A stretch of 64,000 nucleotides of DNA from an uncultured Bacteroidales bacterium (GCA_949286415.1 CASEBV010000027.1:17228-81227), one strand, 5' to 3'; positions 45,651 to 55,928 are shown, counted from the stretch's first letter. Notes: a model not told the origin generated them from the letters alone. Translations and numbers: made by a program.

Positions 45651-47576
45651 CTAATAATCAGAAATCTCCGTCACTGCATCCCGGACTATGTCTTCCGGGA
45701 TGTCGCCTTCATTCAGTGCAGTGCTGATGAACGAGTCATCCAGCCTGAAAGCAGAGACAAGAAAATCAACTGCGGCATTGAAATTCTCATAATATGAATC
45801 CATGTCTCCGGCATCACGGCTTCGCTGTGCATCTCGGCTGCGGACTATGGCCCAGAGGTACTGTACCTTGGCAGATTCCTCCGTCATTGTCAGAAGAGTC
45901 TGCTCGGCCATACGGTCAAATGCGGCCTTGTCCTGCGCAAGATACATCACGACTTTGTTTACCGGTGATGATGCTGACACTATTACGGAGATTTCATCGG
46001 AGAGATCCTTCATGGCCGGGGATGAAGACTTCATATAATAGCCACCGTGACAGAGAACGATGGCTCTCAAAAGCATGTTTTCCCCGGTATCCGGCAGTAT
46101 GGGAAGAAGAGAGCACGCACTGTCGTAGTCATCCCCGGCAAGATAAGTCATTATCTGCAGGGCAACTGTCTGTTCAATATTGACGACTTCTTTTACCGAG
46201 CCGTCCGGCTTGTATACATAGTGATTGACCGGACATGCCCTGTCAATGAGAGGAGACAGAATTGTCGTATCGGCAATTCCCCTTTCCAGAGAGGCTGCGG
46301 CAAGATTGCCTGCGGCAAGCGGCCATGGCCGTCCGTTTATGGCGACGGACTCCCTGTATGCCCGCTGGTACAAATCATACAGGCGGTCGGGGTCTTTCAC
46401 CGCAGAAAACAGTTGCAGGTATTCGTCAAGCCCGTATTGAGGCTTGACAGCCGCGGTCTCGGACTCGTATTTCGCAAGGATTTCATCAGGAGAAAGTGCC
46501 CTGAGGCTTTCATACACATACTCGACAAGCACAGAATTTCTCTTGTCATACAGAGAATCTCTCCGTCCCACATCCACTGTCTTGGTCTGGATGTATGTCC
46601 TGTTCCTGACATTTTGGGGAAGGATGGAATTTATCAGTTCCATGGCCGCTTCTATACGGTCGGACGAGAGTTTCCTGCCATCCGCGCCCGAGTCAGCAGG
46701 CCTATAGGCAGAAATTCTGATGCTTTTCAGCTGGAACGCACTGCGGCCAAGGATATTGGAAATGTCAGCCTTCAGATTGCGGAGCCTGTCGGAATTGCCT
46801 TTGTCGGACATATCAAGGCGCGACGAGCCGGGGACAAAGCCGAGGCTCACTGCCGTTGTGGTGTTGCGGAGCTCAAGCCGCGGGGATACAATAAAGTCGT
46901 CCGGATTCAGAACATATGATGAAACCGGCATGTCCAGAAGATGGAGTGGCCTCCATATACGGTCTGAAGCAACAGTCAGGGTATCCTGAAAATATATTTT
47001 CTTTCCTTTCTGAATATCCATCAGGGCTTTCACCTGATATTTGCGGGTATCCCCCTTGAGCGTGAGGTCATTGGTAAAGGTAATGACCTTGAGGCTGTCC
47101 ATCGCAGACACTTTGACCCTGTCCAGAGGATAGTCCCATTCAGCACAGAAATCCCTTGGCAGAAAGCTGTCATCGTTTTCGCAGAGGTAGAGACGGAGAT
47201 TCATGACAGAATTGGGACGGATAAGGCCGACAGGAACATTGACATCGAAACTCAGAAGCCTCCTGTTGCCCACCAGACGGTTTTCCCTTTCCTCCACGGA
47301 TACTTCAAGGGCATTGTCTATCTCTACTTTCCCCGGTTTTTCCGGCCTGGCTTTTTCCTTGCGGGACAGCCGCTGTATGTAGCGGAAATACTTTTCCCGC
47401 TGCCTCTGCTCATACCGGCGCACCTTGTCCTCAAGCTTGCGCAGGACATCCATACCCTTTACCTCCTGCACATCAGGAGAAGCCGCATAGGAAGGACTCA
47501 ACGATGCTGGTAAAACAAATGTCATTGCCGTCATGATGGCGGCAATGACGAATATGTTTACATACCTATTTTTCAT
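45651..47576 (-). CDS. Fimbria-locus OmpA-like/helical-repeat protein (paralog 3)
   Basis: A 641-residue secreted protein, last gene of the locus. Signal peptide (FVIAAIMTAMTFVLPASL), then a coiled, Lys/Arg/Glu-rich segment (DKVRRYEQRQREKYFRYIQR), a beta-domain, an OmpA-like region near residue 290 (FQLKSIRISAYRPADSGADG) and helical repeats. RLYDLYQRAYRESVAINGRP then WPLAAGNLAAASLERGIADT parallels the same segment in the proteins at 47626-49455 and 50853-53162, so these three are paralogs. It probably links the surface structure to peptidoglycan or the outer membrane (inference). Confidence 0.7.
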   Translation of the reverse strand: MKNRYVNIFVIAAIMTAMTFVLPASLSPSYAASPDVQEVKGMDVLRKLEDKVRRYEQRQREKYFRYIQRLSRKEKARPEKPGKVEIDNALEVSVEERENRLVGNRRLLSFDVNVPVGLIRPNSVMNLRLYLCENDDSFLPRDFCAEWDYPLDRVKVSAMDSLKVITFTNDLTLKGDTRKYQVKALMDIQKGKKIYFQDTLTVASDRIWRPLHLLDMPVSSYVLNPDDFIVSPRLELRNTTTAVSLGFVPGSSRLDMSDKGNSDRLRNLKADISNILGRSAFQLKSIRISAYRPADSGADGRKLSSDRIEAAMELINSILPQNVRNRTYIQTKTVDVGRRDSLYDKRNSVLVEYVYESLRALSPDEILAKYESETAAVKPQYGLDEYLQLFSAVKDPDRLYDLYQRAYRESVAINGRPWPLAAGNLAAASLERGIADTTILSPLIDRACPVNHYVYKPDGSVKEVVNIEQTVALQIMTYLAGDDYDSACSLLPILPDTGENMLLRAIVLCHGGYYMKSSSPAMKDLSDEISVIVSASSPVNKVVMYLAQDKAAFDRMAEQTLLTMTEESAKVQYLWAIVRSRDAQRSRDAGDMDSYYENFNAAVDFLVSAFRLDDSFISTALNEGDIPEDIVRDAVTEISDY

Positions 47577-47625
47577 ACATGCTCATATTCCGTTCAAAGT
47601 TAGAAACTTTTCACGAAATAAGAAA

Positions 47626-49455
47626 CTACAGGGACTGCAGCGCCGTCCGGTAGACTCTCCCGATTATATCTCCGTCATCTGCGGCTGTCTTCTTCAATGA
47701 ACAGTCGCGCCTTATGGCTTCAGACAATAATCCGGCAGCATTTTCTTCTTCCCTGAAAGAATTGTCCGTGTCTCCTGAGGACGAATAGCCGGCGGCACGG
47801 CGGCATGCCAGCACTGCTTTCAGGTAATATGTCATGGCATCGTCCTCGGGAAGAGCCCCAATGACTTCCGATGCCCTGGCATCGTCCGAATCCGTACAGA
47901 GGGAAAGATACATTATGGCCTTGTTTCTTGGAGAAGAAGACAATATGTCATTGAAGCGCTCCTGCTGCACGGCACGGAGACTTTCATTTCCGGAGGCTGC
48001 AAAATAATCCGCCTGATACATTATCATTGACTTCAGCAGGCTGTGGCATTCATTGTCCGGCAGCAGACGCAGCAGGCTCACTGCCCTGTATAAATCCCCG
48101 GCAATCGCGTACATGACCGTCTGCAGGGCAATTATAGCCGGATAAGTCCCCGGAACATATTCATTTATGAACGGGGCGAGGAGAGCCGTATCGGAAATAC
48201 CGCGTTCGGCCTTGGCTTTTGCAAGCAGAAACGAGGACAGCATCCATGGGCGGCCATATTCCTTTAGATACTGGTCACAGGCCCGCCTGGACAATTCATA
48301 AAGTTCATCCCGGTCTTCAACCATCCTGAGAAGATGCCAGAGCTGATCTGATGAGAATTCTTTTGCCCCGGAATGATATTCATCGTCTTCCATATAACGG
48401 GCATATATTTCTTCCGGAGAAGGGACTCTGCAGTCCTCATAACGGTATTCTACAGTAATCTTCCCGAACTCCGACAGATACGGGACTATGTCATTCTTAT
48501 AAAAAGGCAGATTCCTTATTCGGGAGTACCGGCTTTCCGCAGAACTGAAGGAGTCAAGTATGGCGCGGATCTCCGCAGCTTCGGCAAATAGCGAATCCTT
48601 CTCCATCGCCGCTGCGACATCATCCCATCCTGCCACCTTTGTGTTCTGCGTGATGTAAGTCCTCTCCCTTGTAGACTTCGGGACGACAGACCTGATGATT
48701 TCGTCCGCCTCCGCCATTCTTTTCCGGGCGAGAGTTTCATTTGCTGCAGTGTTGCCGTCCGGAGATGCCCATCCTACAATATGAATCTCCATCAATTTCA
48801 TGCTTTCAGAATTGATGATTCCGGCAAGAGATGACTTCAGTCCTGCCAGGGATCGGGATGTCAATGAGTCCTTGACATCGGGCATATGACTGCCGGGCAC
48901 GCAGCGGAGAGCCGTTTCTGTTGTGAAGCGCTTGAGTTCTTTTCTCGGCCTTGACATATTACTGTTGAAATCAAGGTTATAGTTGTCAAGCGGATACTCC
49001 AGCATCCGGAAAGGCCTGCGTACATGTGAAGAAGAAACAATGACTGTATCTTCGGCCTTTTTCCTGTCTGTCGAATACCAGAGGACAGTATTGACAGTGT
49101 CCGTCAGATTATCAAGGACCACATGTGTCTCAAATATCTCGGAAAGAAAATCGGTCTTCCTCTTCCATTCGGAATCCTTTTCAGGGATTATCATGAGCGG
49201 GACCGTCCTTTCCTCAAATCCGTCCTGACTGACATTGTACGCCTCTCCTTGCGGCATAAAGAAAGCCAAATAGAGTTTCTTTGTATTATATTCAGCAGGG
49301 ACGGACACCTGGAATGAAATGTGCCTTCTGTTCCCGACCTGGACCGTTTCATCCTGACGCGGGATAATCTTGATTTCCTGGGCACTGACGGATAATCCCG
49401 CCTGCAGCATCATGAGTGAGGACAGGACTGTGACTGACAAGATACTCTTTTTCAT
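47626..49455 (-). CDS. Fimbria-locus OmpA-like/helical-repeat protein (paralog 2)
   Basis: A 609-residue secreted protein with a signal peptide (MKKSILSVTVLSSLMMLQAG, ending SVSAQ). The N-terminal part is beta-rich (HISFQVSVPAEYNTKKLYLA). An OmpA-like block around residue 230 reads KLMEIHIVGWASPDGNTAAN and ETLARKRMAEADEIIRSVV, which aligns with peptidoglycan-binding OmpA motifs. Helical repeats follow: ELYELSRRACDQYLKEYGRP and WMLSSFLLAKAKAERGISDT. Ten bp after the preceding barrel-protein gene. Confidence 0.72.
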   Translation of the reverse strand: MKKSILSVTVLSSLMMLQAGLSVSAQEIKIIPRQDETVQVGNRRHISFQVSVPAEYNTKKLYLAFFMPQGEAYNVSQDGFEERTVPLMIIPEKDSEWKRKTDFLSEIFETHVVLDNLTDTVNTVLWYSTDRKKAEDTVIVSSSHVRRPFRMLEYPLDNYNLDFNSNMSRPRKELKRFTTETALRCVPGSHMPDVKDSLTSRSLAGLKSSLAGIINSESMKLMEIHIVGWASPDGNTAANETLARKRMAEADEIIRSVVPKSTRERTYITQNTKVAGWDDVAAAMEKDSLFAEAAEIRAILDSFSSAESRYSRIRNLPFYKNDIVPYLSEFGKITVEYRYEDCRVPSPEEIYARYMEDDEYHSGAKEFSSDQLWHLLRMVEDRDELYELSRRACDQYLKEYGRPWMLSSFLLAKAKAERGISDTALLAPFINEYVPGTYPAIIALQTVMYAIAGDLYRAVSLLRLLPDNECHSLLKSMIMYQADYFAASGNESLRAVQQERFNDILSSSPRNKAIMYLSLCTDSDDARASEVIGALPEDDAMTYYLKAVLACRRAAGYSSSGDTDNSFREEENAAGLLSEAIRRDCSLKKTAADDGDIIGRVYRTALQSL

Positions 49456-49465
49456 TGTATCCCAA

Positions 49466-50872
49466 TTATTTGGCCTCGGTATGCCTTTTCAGTTGCCCGA
49501 GGTCAAGTTCAACTCCGAAATTAATGTTGAATGTGCCGTCGTAGTAGTTGTAGCCCACATGCTTGAGAGGTTCCGGACTCTCGTTCACGACATTGTAGGG
49601 CACCACTGAGAAATGCGGCTCGACATACACCGAAAGATAATCTATGACGCGGTACTTTGCCTGTACCCCGCCGGCAAGTCCCAGGTAGAGTCTGTTGATA
49701 TTGTCGGAAAGTTCCTGTTTGGTCATGCCGCCGACTTCCGGACCGAAAAGAAGCGAGAGTGAGAAATGAGGGCCGAGCCCGTCACCGTATCTGTCCTTCG
49801 GAGTGAAGAGCCTTATGACATCAAGCATTCCTTCCACTCTGGCCCCATAATAGAGAGTGTTCTTGCGCGTACCGTCTATGTATTCTTTCCATCTGCTGTG
49901 GGCAAAGAATCCCGTGAGGCGGAGAGCAAAGACTCTTGAAAACCAGCGTCCGTATGAAATGTTGTACTGGGCACCGAGAGAGCGGTGGAATCCGTCAAAA
50001 TCATAGACAAGATCCGAGTTCTGATATTGTGGGCCGGCTGACACGGAAACAAATGAGCTTCCGCGTGTCTCGGCAGGACATCTGTATGGCTCAAAGGAAT
50101 GGAAACGCCAGTTTACACCCATAGTGCCGCCATATCCTATGTCATATATCCTCCAGTTCCATCCCCCGGAATGGTCCATTCCGTCAGAATTGGCTGATAC
50201 AAGCGGCTCGATGAAGAAATCCAGATTCTTGGCCACATTCATCTTCAGGTTAAAGCCGATATGGAGAGCCCCTGCGTGATAGCCGTGCCCGTCCATAATG
50301 GAATATCTGTATCTGAAGCCTTCGACTGTGGATATCTCAAAGAATCTGGCCGGATTGTATCCTCCGAAATATGCGCTCAGATTGAACATGTGGGACACAT
50401 CGAAGCCCACATTCCAGATATGCTGACGGTCGACATTGCGGAAATGCTGCTCTGCCGCAAGCGAGAGACGGAGAGCATTGTACTTGTCAATCCATTTTCC
50501 GTATGACAGGCGGGCCGCCAGCCCCCATGCGTAGGTGGAATTGCCGAAAGGCACGAACTGCTCCGTACCTGCATGAAGCGAAAGGAAAGTATTGTCAGTG
50601 AATTTTTCCGACTTGAAATCCTTTCCCCGATAAATATATCGTTTCTGAAGGGTGTATTTCAATGCGTCAAACCCTCTGTCATCGGAAGAGGCTGAATCCG
50701 CAGGCGATACGGACGAAGTATCTGCCGGGGAAACAGCAAGCGTATCGGTCTGCCCGGATGCTGCGGGAACGGCTCCGGCATACAGAGCTGTCATCGGCAT
50801 GCAGAGCAAGGCCAGAGAGTAGAGTACGGTACGGTATATGTCCTTGAAAAATTTACAGCTGCTCATCTTCAC
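49466..50872 (-). CDS. Fimbria-locus outer-membrane barrel protein (DUF3575-related)
   Basis: A 468-residue protein with signal peptide (TVLYSLALLCMPMTALYAGA), a Ser/Asp/Thr-rich linker (SPADTSSVSPADSASSDDRG) and a barrel-like body with alternating strands (YRGKDFKSEKFTDNTFLSLH, SVSAGPQYQNSDLVYDFDGF) ending FNINFGVELDLGQL. It is longer than, but reminiscent of, DUF3575 barrels in the same locus. Overlaps the upstream 769-residue protein gene by 20 bp, so the two are co-translated. Confidence 0.68.
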   Translation of the reverse strand: MKMSSCKFFKDIYRTVLYSLALLCMPMTALYAGAVPAASGQTDTLAVSPADTSSVSPADSASSDDRGFDALKYTLQKRYIYRGKDFKSEKFTDNTFLSLHAGTEQFVPFGNSTYAWGLAARLSYGKWIDKYNALRLSLAAEQHFRNVDRQHIWNVGFDVSHMFNLSAYFGGYNPARFFEISTVEGFRYRYSIMDGHGYHAGALHIGFNLKMNVAKNLDFFIEPLVSANSDGMDHSGGWNWRIYDIGYGGTMGVNWRFHSFEPYRCPAETRGSSFVSVSAGPQYQNSDLVYDFDGFHRSLGAQYNISYGRWFSRVFALRLTGFFAHSRWKEYIDGTRKNTLYYGARVEGMLDVIRLFTPKDRYGDGLGPHFSLSLLFGPEVGGMTKQELSDNINRLYLGLAGGVQAKYRVIDYLSVYVEPHFSVVPYNVVNESPEPLKHVGYNYYDGTFNINFGVELDLGQLKRHTEAK

Positions 50873-53162
50873 CGTTCTTAGCCTTATTCATATCTTCCTC
50901 AATCATAGTGAAGACGGACTCAGTGATATCCTTGTCAGACTCCGCTATATGATAGTAATTCTTGTCCTTTGAAATTGCCGACTGCAGCCAGAACTTGGCC
51001 TCGTCCTCTTCCATGAAAGCCGTAAAGGCATCACCTGATGTTGCGGCCCGTTCTGCATTGCGGCAGGCTACAATGGCCTTGAAATAATCCGTGAGAGCCT
51101 CGTCCTGCGGCAATTCCTCTATCGCAGCCTCTGCGGCTCTGTCATAATTCGGGGTACGCATGGCCAGACTCATGACTACCTTGTTCCTCGGGGTGGAATT
51201 GGCTATGACATTGAAATATCCGAGATTTCTCTGCTGCTCCTCCAATGTCCTGCCGCCCTTGTACATTCCGCAGAGACACATCGTCAAGGCCTTGATCATC
51301 CTGAAGCGGTCAGTGTTGGGAAGAATCTGCACAAGCACGCTGGCGCGTGAGAAATTGTTGGATTTCAACAGCATGGCAATCTGATTCGCCACGCAGGCGT
51401 CAGGATTGATTACAGAGGATACTGTCCCGTCCGCCCTCTTCGTCTCGATGTTTATCCTGAATCCGGCGTTGATGAGAGGCGAAAGAATCGTAGTGTCGAT
51501 GATTTCGCGTTCCAGACAGCCGAGGGCATAATTGTTGGCGGCAAGAGCCCACGGAGTGCCGGAAATTTCCTTGGAATCATTGTATGCGCGCTTGTACAGT
51601 TCAAACAGTTCATCCTTGTCCTTCACCATCTGGAAAAGATGCCAGTACTCGTACAGAGCGAATTTCTTCTTGCCGCTGCGGTAGTCCTGGTCATTCTCAT
51701 ACCTGTCCAGAATCTCGGCCGGGGTAAGTTCCCTGTTGATTTCGTACTTGTATTCGTAGGTTATTGTCCTGAGCTGTGACAGGCGCGGAGAAATGATTTC
51801 CTTATAATATGGCAGACGCCTGATCCGTATTCCCTGGGAATCATGGCTGTTGGGATACTGCTCAATGATTGCCCTGACGTCTGCGGCTTCGGTTTTCAGA
51901 GAATCTGCTTCAAGAATATCAGCCACTGCGCTCCATGGAGCCACTTCTGCCTTTGTGGAATGGAATATTCTGTCCAGATCGTGCCGGGAAATGACTGAAG
52001 TAATCTGGGACATGGCAAAGTTCATCCTTGCCTTGGCAAGATTGAGATTGGAGTTATAGGAACCGTCAGGCGATGAAATTCCCTTGAGGTGGAATTCGGT
52101 CAGACGGGAACCGTCTCCCTTGACTATCCCGAGAAGATCCGTCCTGAGCTGCTCGAGCTGCTGCATTCCGACAGTATCTTTCTCATCAATCTGGGCCCTG
52201 TTTACCAGAAAATTCAGTGAAATGTTGCTTGAAGTATTGCGGAGCTCCTTCTGCGCGCGCTCCTTATATTTGTTAGGGTCAAGGTTATATTGGTCGAATG
52301 AATATTCCAGGAATCTGAGAGGACGCCGGGCCCTCGGTGAGGCGAGCATTATCGTATCATTGTAATAAATGGCGTTGTAGTCCTCCATCTGGAGATAGCC
52401 CTCCACATAATATCCTTTGGAGGGGTCAGGCAGCTTTATCTTGTCTGCCCAGTTGACTATCATGGAATCAGCCCGGAGAGGCATGTCCGGATTCACAAAG
52501 CGCACGAGAGGATCGTTCTGCCTGGAATCATATTCCATCCTCCTGTCCTGTGTCAGGCTGTACTGCTCTCCGTCATAAATTCTCGGGGCAAGATATCTGA
52601 TTGTATCGGAAGTTTCTGCGCTGAAAAGAATCGGCTGGAGAATGAGCCTGGCATTGGTCTTTCCGAACCGGTCCGGAAGCGGAATGGTGCTTGTCGCTGT
52701 CAGAGTGTCGCCCTGAATTTCATTTTCTCCTTCAATAGGCTGGGGCTCAGTCACCTGAGCAGTTGAAATCGACGGAGGCAGAATATTTCCGCCCACGATA
52801 TTGAAATTGATTACAATCCTGTAGTTAACCTTCTCCAGAGGCTTCTCTTCAACACCTTCTATGGCGACAAACAATGCTCCTGTCTCTGCTACTCTGGTTT
52901 CATAATAGCCGTCTGCCTCAGGCTTTACCTCAAGGTTTCCGAAGAAATATCCGGTCTCTTTCATTGCACGCAGTGCATCCTCAGCCTCTCCTACCGTATT
53001 GAATGTATATATGGTGACAGTCTGCGGATCAAACGGTTTTCCGGTAGTCTTGTTCAGGATTTTTCCCGTGACAGTCTTGATTTCCTGGGCATCAAGCACA
53101 TGGGAGGAAAAGCATGCGGCAAGAACCGAAAAGAATATGAAGAGAAAGAGAGACTTTTTCAT
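50853..53162 (-). CDS. Fimbria-locus OmpA-like/helical-repeat protein (paralog 1)
   Basis: A 769-residue secreted protein beginning MKKSLFLFIFFSVLAACFSS. It has an N-terminal carboxypeptidase-regulatory-like strand domain (EIKTVTGKILNKTTGKPFDP), then a beta-rich part, an OmpA-like block (RLTEFHLKGISSPDGSYNSN and LNLAKARMNFAMSQITSV) and C-terminal helical repeats (ELFELYKRAYNDSKEISGTP, WALAANNYALGCLEREIIDT). The longest of three paralogs. I chose ATG 53160-53162 so the signal peptide starts with MKKS; the frame extends to 53186. Confidence 0.72.
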   Translation of the reverse strand: MKKSLFLFIFFSVLAACFSSHVLDAQEIKTVTGKILNKTTGKPFDPQTVTIYTFNTVGEAEDALRAMKETGYFFGNLEVKPEADGYYETRVAETGALFVAIEGVEEKPLEKVNYRIVINFNIVGGNILPPSISTAQVTEPQPIEGENEIQGDTLTATSTIPLPDRFGKTNARLILQPILFSAETSDTIRYLAPRIYDGEQYSLTQDRRMEYDSRQNDPLVRFVNPDMPLRADSMIVNWADKIKLPDPSKGYYVEGYLQMEDYNAIYYNDTIMLASPRARRPLRFLEYSFDQYNLDPNKYKERAQKELRNTSSNISLNFLVNRAQIDEKDTVGMQQLEQLRTDLLGIVKGDGSRLTEFHLKGISSPDGSYNSNLNLAKARMNFAMSQITSVISRHDLDRIFHSTKAEVAPWSAVADILEADSLKTEAADVRAIIEQYPNSHDSQGIRIRRLPYYKEIISPRLSQLRTITYEYKYEINRELTPAEILDRYENDQDYRSGKKKFALYEYWHLFQMVKDKDELFELYKRAYNDSKEISGTPWALAANNYALGCLEREIIDTTILSPLINAGFRINIETKRADGTVSSVINPDACVANQIAMLLKSNNFSRASVLVQILPNTDRFRMIKALTMCLCGMYKGGRTLEEQQRNLGYFNVIANSTPRNKVVMSLAMRTPNYDRAAEAAIEELPQDEALTDYFKAIVACRNAERAATSGDAFTAFMEEDEAKFWLQSAISKDKNYYHIAESDKDITESVFTMIEEDMNKAKNGEDEQL

Positions 53163-53197
53163 CTGCTGCGGCATTAACTGATTCAATGATTACAGGA

Positions 53198-53776
53198 TTA
53201 TTTGATGATATACGAGAATGTTATTCCGAGGTCCACAGGGAACATCTTGTAGCCCTGTGCATTGGTCCTTACTGCCTCATCTACAAAATAATCATCATAA
53301 TTATCATTGGAGAAATACTGTTTCTGATAGAAATACAGGAAGCCGAAGCTGCCGGAAAGTTCAAGATTCCAGCGCTTTCCCAAGGAGAACACATAGCCCC
53401 CAGTGATACCGAGCCCCACTGCGTCCCCATCATAGACAGTATTCTTCCAAGTGATATCGTAGATTGTCATCAGGGCACCTATGCCTATGAACTCACGGAT
53501 CATGGGACGGCCGTTGAACCAATATCTGAATTCAGGCTGCAGGCCCACAATCTTGGAATTGATGCCATATGGCTTGAAATGGCCGAATGCACCGAGATCC
53601 ACACTTGTGTGCTCGCCCGTAACAATTTCAAAACCGAGGTTCGGGGTCATCCCCGCCCACATGAGCACATTTGTCTTCACCGCTACCTGCTGTGCGTCTG
53701 CCTCATGGGAGGAGACACACAGCATGAGAAGCGGCAAAATAATGCCCGATAATAATCTGCGCAAGAATTTCATCAT
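53198..53776 (-). CDS. DUF3575 family outer-membrane protein
   Basis: A 192-residue protein with a signal peptide (LLSGIILPLLMLCVSSHEADAQ). The start of the mature part, VAVKTNVLMWAGMTPNLGFE, is the hallmark of DUF3575 barrels found in Bacteroidetes fimbrial loci; it goes on with VGLQPEFRYWFNGRPMIREF and ends DLGITFSYIIK. Its start shares bases with the stop of the upstream fimbrillin gene, indicating coupling. Likely an outer-membrane component of fimbria assembly (inference). Confidence 0.85.
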   Translation of the reverse strand: MMKFLRRLLSGIILPLLMLCVSSHEADAQQVAVKTNVLMWAGMTPNLGFEIVTGEHTSVDLGAFGHFKPYGINSKIVGLQPEFRYWFNGRPMIREFIGIGALMTIYDITWKNTVYDGDAVGLGITGGYVFSLGKRWNLELSGSFGFLYFYQKQYFSNDNYDDYFVDEAVRTNAQGYKMFPVDLGITFSYIIK

Positions 53777-54816
53777 TATCCGATTGTTTCACCTGAACCG
53801 CCTTCGTCAACCCATGGGTCAAGGCTTGTGCTGAGGTCAACTTCTTCCGGACTTCTGACGGTGAGTGTCAAGGCATATCTGTGTCCTGCGACAAAGTTGC
53901 CGTCAAGAGATGCAGTCACTGTATTGGTCGTGCCGTTGTCAAGCCGGAGTGTAACTTCAACTTCAACAGTAGTGGCAGGCTCAAGAATGAGTGTACCGAC
54001 CTCTACTCCGGCAATCGTAGGAGTGACATCGAGTGCTGAATTGGCAACTGCAGGGTCAGCATATACGAAACGCTCGCCAGGCTGTGAATAAGTCATCGTG
54101 CCGGCATCCGGACCTGCAACCTCAAGAGTAGCCCGCGTATTGATGTTAAGCACCTTGAGCTTTGTAATCTTGATGTTGCTCAGCTCGGTCGTGGACTTGG
54201 CGACAAAGCGGAAGGCCGTCAGCATGTGCTGGAAGTTCAGCGCAGGCATGAGGTCATATCTGCCGATCTGCTTCACATAGCGGCAATAAGTGGCATTGAA
54301 GCCTCTATATACAGGATCTGTACCGAAAGTTATTGCATGCTCCTCTGCCCAGAGGACATCTGTGTATCCGAGCGAGAAGTCCACAGTGAATGCTCCATCC
54401 GTATAGCTGGTCTGTCTGTGCGGATAATATGCATAGAATGAGTAGTTAAGGTCATTGTCTGACGGGTAATATACGGCAGGGTCGAAAGTTACCGAGCCGT
54501 CTTCTCCTGTTGTGACCTTAGTGTTGTGGATAAGGAATGCATCCCCGCCGTTCTCCCATGCAGGAACGCCGTCGTTGGTGGCAAGTCCGAACACACCTAT
54601 GTCAAGGCCGTTCATGACACTGCCTTCGATGGCGCCGGCAACCTCAGCCTTGGTGAGAGTCAGCCCCGGAGCCACAAAAGCCACAGGAACTGGCAGAGTC
54701 TCATCATAGACCCAGGCATCGTTGTCGGCCGGAGCAGCCGGCTGCTCGACAACTGTCTTGGAGCATCCTGCAAGAACTGCAAGAGCCGCAAGGCCAAGCA
54801 CTATAGTCCTTTTCAT
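53776..54816 (-). CDS. Fimbrillin-family lipoprotein (fourth)
   Basis: A 346-residue lipoprotein with lipobox VLAGC followed by SKTVVEQPAAPA. The N-terminal domain has LTLTKAEVAGAIEGSVMNGL and DIGVFGLATNDG, then VYYPSDNDLNYSFYAYYPHR, the typical FimA/Mfa1-like pattern of strand A and the 'YYP..Y.FYAYYP' block, and a C-terminal SLDPWVDEGGSGETIG strand. Probably a pilin exported as a lipoprotein, cleaved and polymerised by strand exchange (family knowledge). Confidence 0.85.
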   Translation of the reverse strand: MKRTIVLGLAALAVLAGCSKTVVEQPAAPADNDAWVYDETLPVPVAFVAPGLTLTKAEVAGAIEGSVMNGLDIGVFGLATNDGVPAWENGGDAFLIHNTKVTTGEDGSVTFDPAVYYPSDNDLNYSFYAYYPHRQTSYTDGAFTVDFSLGYTDVLWAEEHAITFGTDPVYRGFNATYCRYVKQIGRYDLMPALNFQHMLTAFRFVAKSTTELSNIKITKLKVLNINTRATLEVAGPDAGTMTYSQPGERFVYADPAVANSALDVTPTIAGVEVGTLILEPATTVEVEVTLRLDNGTTNTVTASLDGNFVAGHRYALTLTVRSPEEVDLSTSLDPWVDEGGSGETIG

Positions 54817-54851
54817 GATAATTGGTGTTAAATGGTTTATAAATGGATGGG

Positions 54852-55928
54852 TTAGATTTCAATCGAGCCGCCATCAACCTCTACCCAGTCTTCTACTTCT
54901 GTAGTGAAGATTTCTACTTCAAGCGGACTTCTGATTACAATGTTCATTGTATACTTTGTTCCAGGCTTGAAAGTTCCGTCTGTTGCTGCTGTAGTTACAT
55001 CTACGGTCACCGGCTCCTGCGGGATGCCGTCTCTGCTGATGGTAATGACAGCCTCATAGCGGTCACCAGGGACAAGAGTGAATGTGTGGATTGGCGCACC
55101 TTCGGCTACAGGAGTAATTGCGAGGTTGTCCCCGGCAGAAAGGTTACCCTGCTGAAGTCCCTCTATCTTTCCGCAGTCATCCTTGAGAGTTGAAGCAATG
55201 GTGAGTCTCACCTGAGTGTCAACATTCACGAGTTCAAATCCTACTACCTGCATGGCTGCACCCACATCTTCACCGGCCTTAGGCGAAGCGACAAACTCAA
55301 GGGCAGTCAGCTTGTGCTGGAATCTGAAAGAAGGAAGATACGGATGGTCTCCCTGAACCCTGAGGAGGCGGCGGATATAAGCTGCGTTGAAGCCGTACTG
55401 GCCGGCACCGGCAGATGTCAGTGCTGTTGCATAAGCTGACGCGTAGAGAATATCCACATTACCCACAGTAAGGTCATATGTGACAGTACAAGCATCTGTC
55501 TCAGCTGTAGCATCAGGATTATAAGGATAGTAGCCGTAGAATGAGAATGTCTTGTCACTGCTTACCGGATAGTATACATCCGGGTCGTCAAAATTGATTT
55601 TGCCGTCTTCGGATACAGTCACATTCCTGTTCACGAGGTCTGTGATTGATGTAGTCTCGTCAGCGGAATCCCATATAAGGTTACCTGCCTGGTCTGTCTC
55701 AAGGCCATAAACGCCGACCTCAAGTCCTGCTGCAGAAGAACCCTCGACAAGGAAAGTCTCAGGATCAATGGCCTTTGTCTCTACACTGATTGTAGGGGTG
55801 TTGAATGTCACCTCAACCGGAGCATTGGGGTCAAGGATTACACCGCCTTCAGGCTGGTTATCTGTCTTGGAGCAGCTCATTGTCATTGCGGCAAGAGCAG
55901 CTGCGCCTATAAAATAGAATTTTTTCAT
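54852..55928 (-). CDS. Fimbrillin-family lipoprotein (third)
   Basis: A 358-residue lipoprotein with lipobox MTMSC and SKTDNQPEGG. FNTPTISVETKAIDPETFLV, GLEVGVYGLETDQAGNLIWD, VYYPVSSDKTFSFYGYYPYN and a C-terminal TTEVEDWVEVDGGSIEI follow the same plan as the downstream fimbrillin. The two look like a recent duplication pair. 35 bp separates them. Confidence 0.85.
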   Translation of the reverse strand: MKKFYFIGAAALAAMTMSCSKTDNQPEGGVILDPNAPVEVTFNTPTISVETKAIDPETFLVEGSSAAGLEVGVYGLETDQAGNLIWDSADETTSITDLVNRNVTVSEDGKINFDDPDVYYPVSSDKTFSFYGYYPYNPDATAETDACTVTYDLTVGNVDILYASAYATALTSAGAGQYGFNAAYIRRLLRVQGDHPYLPSFRFQHKLTALEFVASPKAGEDVGAAMQVVGFELVNVDTQVRLTIASTLKDDCGKIEGLQQGNLSAGDNLAITPVAEGAPIHTFTLVPGDRYEAVITISRDGIPQEPVTVDVTTAATDGTFKPGTKYTMNIVIRSPLEVEIFTTEVEDWVEVDGGSIEI

